Source: CAYZPB01 sp964551195 (GTDB lineage Bacteria; Bacillota; Bacilli; Tepidibacillales; Tepidibacillaceae). From it: DNA of 37,205 bases. Where the stretch lies: contig CAZKBI010000012.1 of NCBI GenBank assembly GCA_964551195.1, positions 1 through 37,205 of the forward strand, written 5' to 3'. This document shows positions 33,740 through 37,205 of the stretch, piece after piece. The first letter of the stretch is position 1. Every line of letters starts with the position of its first letter. The translations under genes and the position numbers were made by a program. The notes beneath the pieces are model-generated. The model searched no databases. It saw only the letters and a list, made by a program, of their open reading frames with translations, and had not been told where the DNA came from.

Positions 33740-33770
33740 AAAAAAAGCCCCATACCAAAGATGAAGCTTT
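33740..33770 (-). terminator. Terminator or attenuator between rpmF and plsX
   Basis: On the minus strand AAAGCTTCAT (33761-33770) pairs with ATGGGGCTTT (33744-33753) over 10 bp with two G-U pairs, followed by seven T. It sits 7 nt past the rpmF stop and 28 nt before plsX, so it may cut ribosomal-protein expression off from the lipid genes or let only part through. Confidence 0.8.
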
Positions 33771-33776
33771 CATTAA

Positions 33777-33965
33777 CTATCTTTTCTTTTTCTCTTGTTT
33801 AATAACGACTTTGGAATCATATTGTCCACAGCTTTTACATACACGGTGACTCAACTTGAGCTCGCCACAATTGCCGCAAGCTGCCATTCCTGGTACTTCT
33901 AACTTAATATGTGTGCGACGTTTATCACGACGTGCTTTCGATGTCCTTCGCTTTGGTACTGCCAT
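33777..33965 (-). CDS. rpmF: Ribosomal protein bL32
   Basis: A 62-residue large-subunit ribosomal protein. It begins MAVPKRRTSKARRDKRRTH, as all bL32 do, and keeps the zinc-binding C+ form with CGNC and CKSC. Organisms that swap to zinc-free L32 lack these cysteines. AGGGGGTG lies before the ATG. It follows yceD by 30 nt, the conserved yceD-rpmF pair, and is followed by a terminator before plsX. High expression is expected. Confidence 0.98.
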   Translation of the reverse strand: MAVPKRRTSKARRDKRRTHIKLEVPGMAACGNCGELKLSHRVCKSCGQYDSKVVIKQEKKKR

Positions 33966-33995
33966 ATTAACACCCCCTACAAATATTAAAACTTC

Positions 33996-34505
33996 TTATT
34001 CTTTGGTAAACCAGTCTGCCAATCCAGCTAAACGTGGATCAACCCTCTCGTTTGTGCATTCACAGGAATTAACATTTAAGTCAATCCCACAGCTAGCACA
34101 GAGTCCTTTACACCCCTCATCACAAATCGGTATATACGGAATTAGCATTGCTACCGCCTCTTCAACGATTGGTTTAATATTAATCTCGTTATCCTCAATT
34201 ATCGTGTATGGTTCTTCATCACTAATGCTTGCTTCGCTTTCAGCTACAGTAAAAATTTCACTAAAACTAATTTCTTCTTTTTTAGTAAAGACCCGCAGAC
34301 AACGTGAACAGTCATAAGTCATTTCAACCTCAACTCGACCATTTACCATGTAATAATTTTCGACCTTAGAAACAGTCCCTACGACAGTGACAGGTGATAT
34401 AGCAGAAATTTCTTGCTGTTCATTTGCTAAACAGCTTAAGTCTTCTGTATAATTAAATCCAAACTCACCATTTTCGCGGTCAAGTTCCCAAGTTTTGATT
34501 ATCAT
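33996..34505 (-). CDS. YceD/DUF177-family protein (YlbN)
   Basis: A 169-residue protein of the DUF177/YceD family. Family members are nearly always encoded next to rpmF and are linked to 23S rRNA or ribosome accumulation. Conserved cysteines are visible in YDCSRCLRVF and in the C-terminal cluster ICDEGCKGLCASCGIDLN and CEC, which suggests zinc binding. The ATG at 34505 was preferred over a GTG at 34514, because AGAGG lies 8 nt before the ATG but overlaps the GTG's expected spacing. A good promoter lies just upstream, divergent from tmcAL. It is the first gene of the yceD-rpmF-plsX-acpP run. Confidence 0.92.
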   Translation of the reverse strand: MIIKTWELDRENGEFGFNYTEDLSCLANEQQEISAISPVTVVGTVSKVENYYMVNGRVEVEMTYDCSRCLRVFTKKEEISFSEIFTVAESEASISDEEPYTIIEDNEINIKPIVEEAVAMLIPYIPICDEGCKGLCASCGIDLNVNSCECTNERVDPRLAGLADWFTKE

Positions 34506-34533
34506 GTTAAACACCTCTTAAACAACAATAGTC

Positions 34534-34562
34534 ATTATATATTATCGCTATAAAATATGCAA
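34534..34562 (-). promoter_or_regulatory. Promoter of the yceD-rpmF-plsX run
   Basis: On the minus strand, TTGCAT (34562-34557), a 17-nt spacer and TATAAT (34539-34534). The -10 is consensus and the -35 is half-matched. It lies in the 98-nt divergent gap with tmcAL. The plus strand has AT-rich -10-like sequence (TATAAAAT near 34550) but no clear -35. Confidence 0.65.
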
Positions 34563-34603
34563 TTATTATCTAATTTTATTAAAGAAAACTGGAGGCTATA
34601 AAG

Positions 34604-35800
34604 ATGTCAGTTCTAGGAATTATCGCTGAATACAATCCATTCCACAACGGGCACCTACACCATCTCCAAAAGGCGCAGTCAATAACGCAAGCCACTACTA
34701 CAATCGTTGTTATGTCCGGTCAGTTTGTGCAGCGGGGAGAACCAGCGCTTATCGATAAATGGAAACGCGCAGAGTTTGCCTTAACGCATGGTGTGGATCT
34801 TGTCGTTGAACTCCCAACTGCCTACGCTATTCAATCAGCTGAGTTTTTTGCCTATGGTGCAGTCACAATCTTGGAGCAGCTACAAGTTTCATCAATGGTT
34901 TTTGGTAGTGAAAGTAATGATATTGAGCAACTTGAGCAGGTTGCCACTCTATTAACTGATGAATCAAGCGGATTTCGCGAACGTGTGCAAGTTAATTTAA
35001 AAGACGGTAACGCCTATCCACGCTCCTTAGCTCTCGCTATCAACCAGCAATTGTCAGGCGGGGAGATTGCTAACTATAAGGCGAATGACATTTTAGGAAT
35101 CCAATATCTGACTGCTATCAAGCGCTTAAATAGTAGAATTACTGCTCTACCAGTTGAAAGAATATTGACTGAATATACAGAGCAGGCGATTACTAACGAA
35201 CAAATTGCCAGCGCAACAGCGATTCGTAATAGCATTTTAGTTGATAATAATTTAGAAGGTCTTATTACACATCTTCCTGCAGACGTCTACCAGAGCCTAG
35301 GTAAGGCCTTGGGGAAAGGTCAGATTAATAGCTGGGATAATTACTTTAGAACACTTCAGATATTGCTTAACAGTTATAGCAATGAACAATTGGCCAGAAT
35401 TCACGGCATGGAGGAGGGTCTGGAAAACAGACTAAAAGCTGCAGCACAGCAGGCAAGAAACTTCCAGCAACTATTAGAATTATGTATCACTAAGCGATAT
35501 ACGAATCCGCGAATTAAACGTACACTTTTAAATTTATTATTAAACCTTACAAAGAAGAAATATAAAGATATGGCGCTCTCTAAGGGCGCTCAATACATCA
35601 GAGTGCTTGGCTTTAATCAGAATGGACAGGCTTATCTAAATAAAATAAAAAAAGAGACTTCGCTACCAATTATTACAAAAATCCCACGAGAACGCTCTTT
35701 AATGCTTGATTTTGATTTAGTAGCAAGTAGTATTTATAATCTGGGGATCAATAATTATGAAGAATTAACTGAATACAAGCGAATACCAATAATTATTTAG
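34604..35800 (+). CDS. tmcAL: tRNA(Met) cytidine acetate ligase TmcAL (YlbM)
   Basis: A 398-residue nucleotidyltransferase-superfamily enzyme. It activates acetate with ATP to make N4-acetylcytidine at the wobble base of elongator tRNA-Met, as shown for B. subtilis YlbM. The N-terminal GIIAEYNPFHNGHLHHLQ carries the HxGH-type nucleotide motif; VVMSGQFVQRGEPALIDKWKRAEFAL and VDLVVELPTAYAIQSAEFFA are family-specific. Length is close to the norm. GGAGG lies before the ATG. It is divergent from yceD and convergent with the YlbL-like gene, whose stop it overlaps by 8 nt. No terminator separates that convergent pair. Confidence 0.94.
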   Translation: MSVLGIIAEYNPFHNGHLHHLQKAQSITQATTTIVVMSGQFVQRGEPALIDKWKRAEFALTHGVDLVVELPTAYAIQSAEFFAYGAVTILEQLQVSSMVFGSESNDIEQLEQVATLLTDESSGFRERVQVNLKDGNAYPRSLALAINQQLSGGEIANYKANDILGIQYLTAIKRLNSRITALPVERILTEYTEQAITNEQIASATAIRNSILVDNNLEGLITHLPADVYQSLGKALGKGQINSWDNYFRTLQILLNSYSNEQLARIHGMEEGLENRLKAAAQQARNFQQLLELCITKRYTNPRIKRTLLNLLLNLTKKKYKDMALSKGAQYIRVLGFNQNGQAYLNKIKKETSLPIITKIPRERSLMLDFDLVASSIYNLGINNYEELTEYKRIPIII

Positions 35801-36587
35801 TAGCCTTGACAGGTAATTCTTCTAAATACTTTAGCGCATCACCTAGAGTGGAAACCGGCACAACCTGCAATTGATTACCCAGTTCTTCGTTAACGCGATT
35901 AGCCTCTAACAGATTGCTGTTGGGATTATCCGGATCATTCGGTACGAAAAATATCTCTGCATCCTTTTTAAGTGCTGTCTTCAGCTTTAGTCGGACGCTA
36001 CCAACTCTGCCAACCTTTCCCTCTGCATTGATTGTCCCCGTCCCAGCAATTTTATAACCTTTAGTAATATCTTTTTTTGTATCAAGTTGTCTCACAATTT
36101 CTAAGCTAAACATTAGTCCTGCTGATGGACCAAAAATGCTCTTAGTAGTGTAATTTATTGCTTTGCTAGCCTCCTCTAGAGCTACATCCGCCTCCTCTAA
36201 GGGTACACTTGTAAATCCAAGATAGGATAAAGCTGCATTAATGGCATTTTCCTTCGATTCTTGCATCGCTATTTCCTGTCTTTTAGTATACTCTCCTTTG
36301 GTTTCACCATCACGATAAATGGCTTGTTCAGGCCTTAAGATCATATAATTAAAAAAAGGATCAATTAGTCGAAAAAAATAATTTCCTTTAAACATATAAA
36401 CAGTTGTTAACATGAAATTACTCTTGCTAGTTTCATAGCCTTGAATATTAAGCATTCTGTCCATATAAACTGCTGATCCAGGCATTGTTACAACCTCGCC
36501 TGTTGGTATAAAAAAGAGTAATATAACAAGTATAAGAATAAATAAGAGTGTTACTATAAACACTCGGTTTGTTAGAATTTTCGGCAA
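35793..36587 (-). CDS. YlbL/SepM-like Lon-fold serine protease without PDZ domain
   Basis: A 264-residue membrane-anchored protease. An N-terminal membrane helix (about 8-28) is followed by the YlbL/SepM N-terminal region, ending with YTKRQEIAMQESKENAINAAL, and a C-terminal Lon (S16) domain. The catalytic dyad appears intact: S155 in FGPSAGLMFSLE and K201 in VGRVGSVRLKLKTAL, with KGYKIAGTGTI between. B. subtilis YlbL (about 340 aa) and SepM have a PDZ domain between the two regions; here only about 25 residues (LGFTSVPLEEADVALEEASKA in part) connect them, so PDZ is missing. The start is a TTG directly after the coaD stop codon (TAATTG), with a weak GGA upstream. Family members process signal peptides or cell-division inhibitors at the outer face of the membrane. 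Confidence 0.87.
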   Translation of the reverse strand: MPKILTNRVFIVTLLFILILVILLFFIPTGEVVTMPGSAVYMDRMLNIQGYETSKSNFMLTTVYMFKGNYFFRLIDPFFNYMILRPEQAIYRDGETKGEYTKRQEIAMQESKENAINAALSYLGFTSVPLEEADVALEEASKAINYTTKSIFGPSAGLMFSLEIVRQLDTKKDITKGYKIAGTGTINAEGKVGRVGSVRLKLKTALKKDAEIFFVPNDPDNPNSNLLEANRVNEELGNQLQVVPVSTLGDALKYLEELPVKATK

Positions 36588-37079
36588 TTAGCTCAGTCCG
36601 TTCTGGGCATATTTTGCTTTTAGTGCCTTAACAACTACTGGCGGAACTAGCTCAGAAACATCGCCATCATGCTGAGCAACATCCTTGACAATACTTGAGC
36701 TTAAAAATGAATAGTTATTGCTAGTCATCATAAAAAACGTTTCAATATCACTATTTAATCTCCTATTAATTGAGGCCATTTGTAACTCATATTCGAAGTC
36801 CGAGACCGCACGTAAACCTTTAATGATTACATTGGCCTTATTATGGCGCATATAGTCAACGAGTAAGCCCTCGAAACTTTCCACCTGCACTTTTGGTATG
36901 TGTTGGGTTGCCTCCCTAATTAAGTCAATTCTCTCTTCAATTGAAAATAATGATTTTTTGGCTGGATTAATTAAAACCGCCACCGTTATTTGATCAAAAA
37001 TAGGTGTTCCTCGCTGAATAATATCGATGTGTCCATATGTGATTGGATCAAAACTACCTGGGTAAACCGCATGAATCAT
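36588..37079 (-). CDS. coaD: Phosphopantetheine adenylyltransferase
   Basis: A 163-residue enzyme that adenylates 4'-phosphopantetheine to dephospho-CoA, the penultimate step of CoA synthesis. The nucleotidyltransferase motif is YPGSFDPITYGHIDII (8-23), KGLRAVSDFEYELQMASINRRL is the family segment, and FLSSSIVKDVAQ is the C-terminal motif (usually SSTxVRE). The ATG at 37079 was chosen over an upstream one at 37133, because GGAGG lies 8 nt before it and the upstream region codes in another frame for the end of rsmD. It follows the rsmD stop by 4 nt and abuts the YlbL-like gene. Confidence 0.97.
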   Translation of the reverse strand: MIHAVYPGSFDPITYGHIDIIQRGTPIFDQITVAVLINPAKKSLFSIEERIDLIREATQHIPKVQVESFEGLLVDYMRHNKANVIIKGLRAVSDFEYELQMASINRRLNSDIETFFMMTSNNYSFLSSSIVKDVAQHDGDVSELVPPVVVKALKAKYAQNGLS

Positions 37080-37083
37080 TGCA

Positions 37084-37205
37084 CTAACCTCCCTTTCCTT
37101 CTGCCTGATAAATTGATATTCGTATATCGCCATATTTATTATCCTTAATCAAGGATAACATTCCAATCTCACTTGGTAAAGATAATTTATAATCATGTTC
37201 AACAA
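37084..37205 (-). CDS. rsmD: 3' end of rsmD (16S rRNA m2G966 methyltransferase), partial
   Basis: From the window edge to a TAG at 37084-37086, one minus-strand frame is open and encodes about 39 residues, including SLIKDNKYGDIRISIYQ. That fits the RsmD C-terminus, which normally ends with a YG-(D/T)-x-x-I-x-(I/L)-Y segment. RsmD methylates 16S rRNA G966. The position directly before coaD is the conserved rsmD-coaD (ylbH-coaD) arrangement, which supports the call. The rest of the gene, including the catalytic NPPY, lies outside the window. Confidence 0.8.
   Translation of the reverse strand, partial: VEHDYKLSLPSEIGMLSLIKDNKYGDIRISIYQAEGKGG

Noticed and set aside
33856..34317. 153-aa open frame on the plus strand
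   Set aside because: It runs antisense across rpmF and yceD, both firmly identified; composition is serine/isoleucine-rich as expected of a shadow frame.
37080..37133. N-terminal extension of coaD
   Set aside because: The segment codes in another frame for the end of rsmD, and the GGAGG site precedes the ATG at 37079, which gives the normal family length.
1..37205. CRISPR array, tRNA or rRNA genes, prophage or insertion sequence
   Set aside because: I read the intergenic regions and saw no spaced repeats, cloverleaf-like sequences, integrase or transposase genes. A covariance search (tRNAscan-SE, Rfam) would be decisive.

Overview
The window looks like a chromosomal segment of a low-GC Bacillota (Firmicutes) bacterium, probably an anaerobe from a draft or metagenome assembly. 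The AT-rich sequence, strong GGAGG-type ribosome binding sites and frequent GTG/TTG starts support this. So does gene order: rsmD-coaD-ylbL, ylbM(tmcAL), ylbN(yceD)-rpmF follows the Bacillus subtilis ylb block, and plsX-acpP-rnc sits beside it. The phenylacetate-CoA ligase plus double-ACT pair is typical of amino-acid-fermenting anaerobes. The genus cannot be fixed from the sequence. Two runs of exactly 100 N (25614-25713 and 30813-30912) are scaffold joins.

Layout. 1-319 holds no gene that I can see. 320-6220 (minus strand): ACT protein, PaaK-type ligase, SerC, a small methyltransferase, TrpS and a THUMP RNA methyltransferase. 6343-8908 (plus strand): a cold-shock protein with a clear promoter and terminator, then an EF-G-like GTPase. 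8963-20064 (minus strand): MnmA, a CshA-type helicase, a MEMO-family lipoprotein overlapping a 1626-aa alpha-2-macroglobulin-like surface protein, MgtE and a DegV/FakB protein. 20103-22951: a metal-response operon (ArsR regulator, a small Ric/hemerythrin-like protein, a P1B ATPase and an HMA metallochaperone) behind a large operator inverted repeat. 22961-31629 (minus strand): a small hypothetical gene, an RlmI-like methyltransferase, beta-carbonic anhydrase, a GerMN/Gmad2 lipoprotein, an MFS transporter, a YhaN/YhaO (SbcC/SbcD-like) nuclease pair and an RdgB-family NTP pyrophosphatase. 31632-34505 (minus strand): rnc, acpP, plsX, rpmF and yceD. 34604-35800 (plus strand): tmcAL. 35793-37205 (minus strand): a PDZ-less YlbL/SepM-like protease, coaD and the 3' end of rsmD.

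Most of the window is housekeeping: tRNA and rRNA modification, translation, phospholipid initiation and CoA synthesis. The less ordinary parts are four. (1) The metal operon has an ATPase with an atypical CPG transmembrane motif and a P1B-4-like HEAS motif, and its promoter polarity appears to be set by the one mismatch between two operator arms. (2) The MEMO lipoprotein appears translationally coupled to an alpha-2-macroglobulin that has lost its thioester cysteine. (3) The YlbL/SepM protease lacks its PDZ domain. (4) SerC belongs to the alphaproteobacterial/archaeal class. I found no phage, IS element, CRISPR array, tRNA or rRNA. One assembly gap is very probably artificial (a 55-bp exact duplication on both sides; removing it restores one intact 288-codon gene). 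The other truly interrupts the SbcD-like gene.
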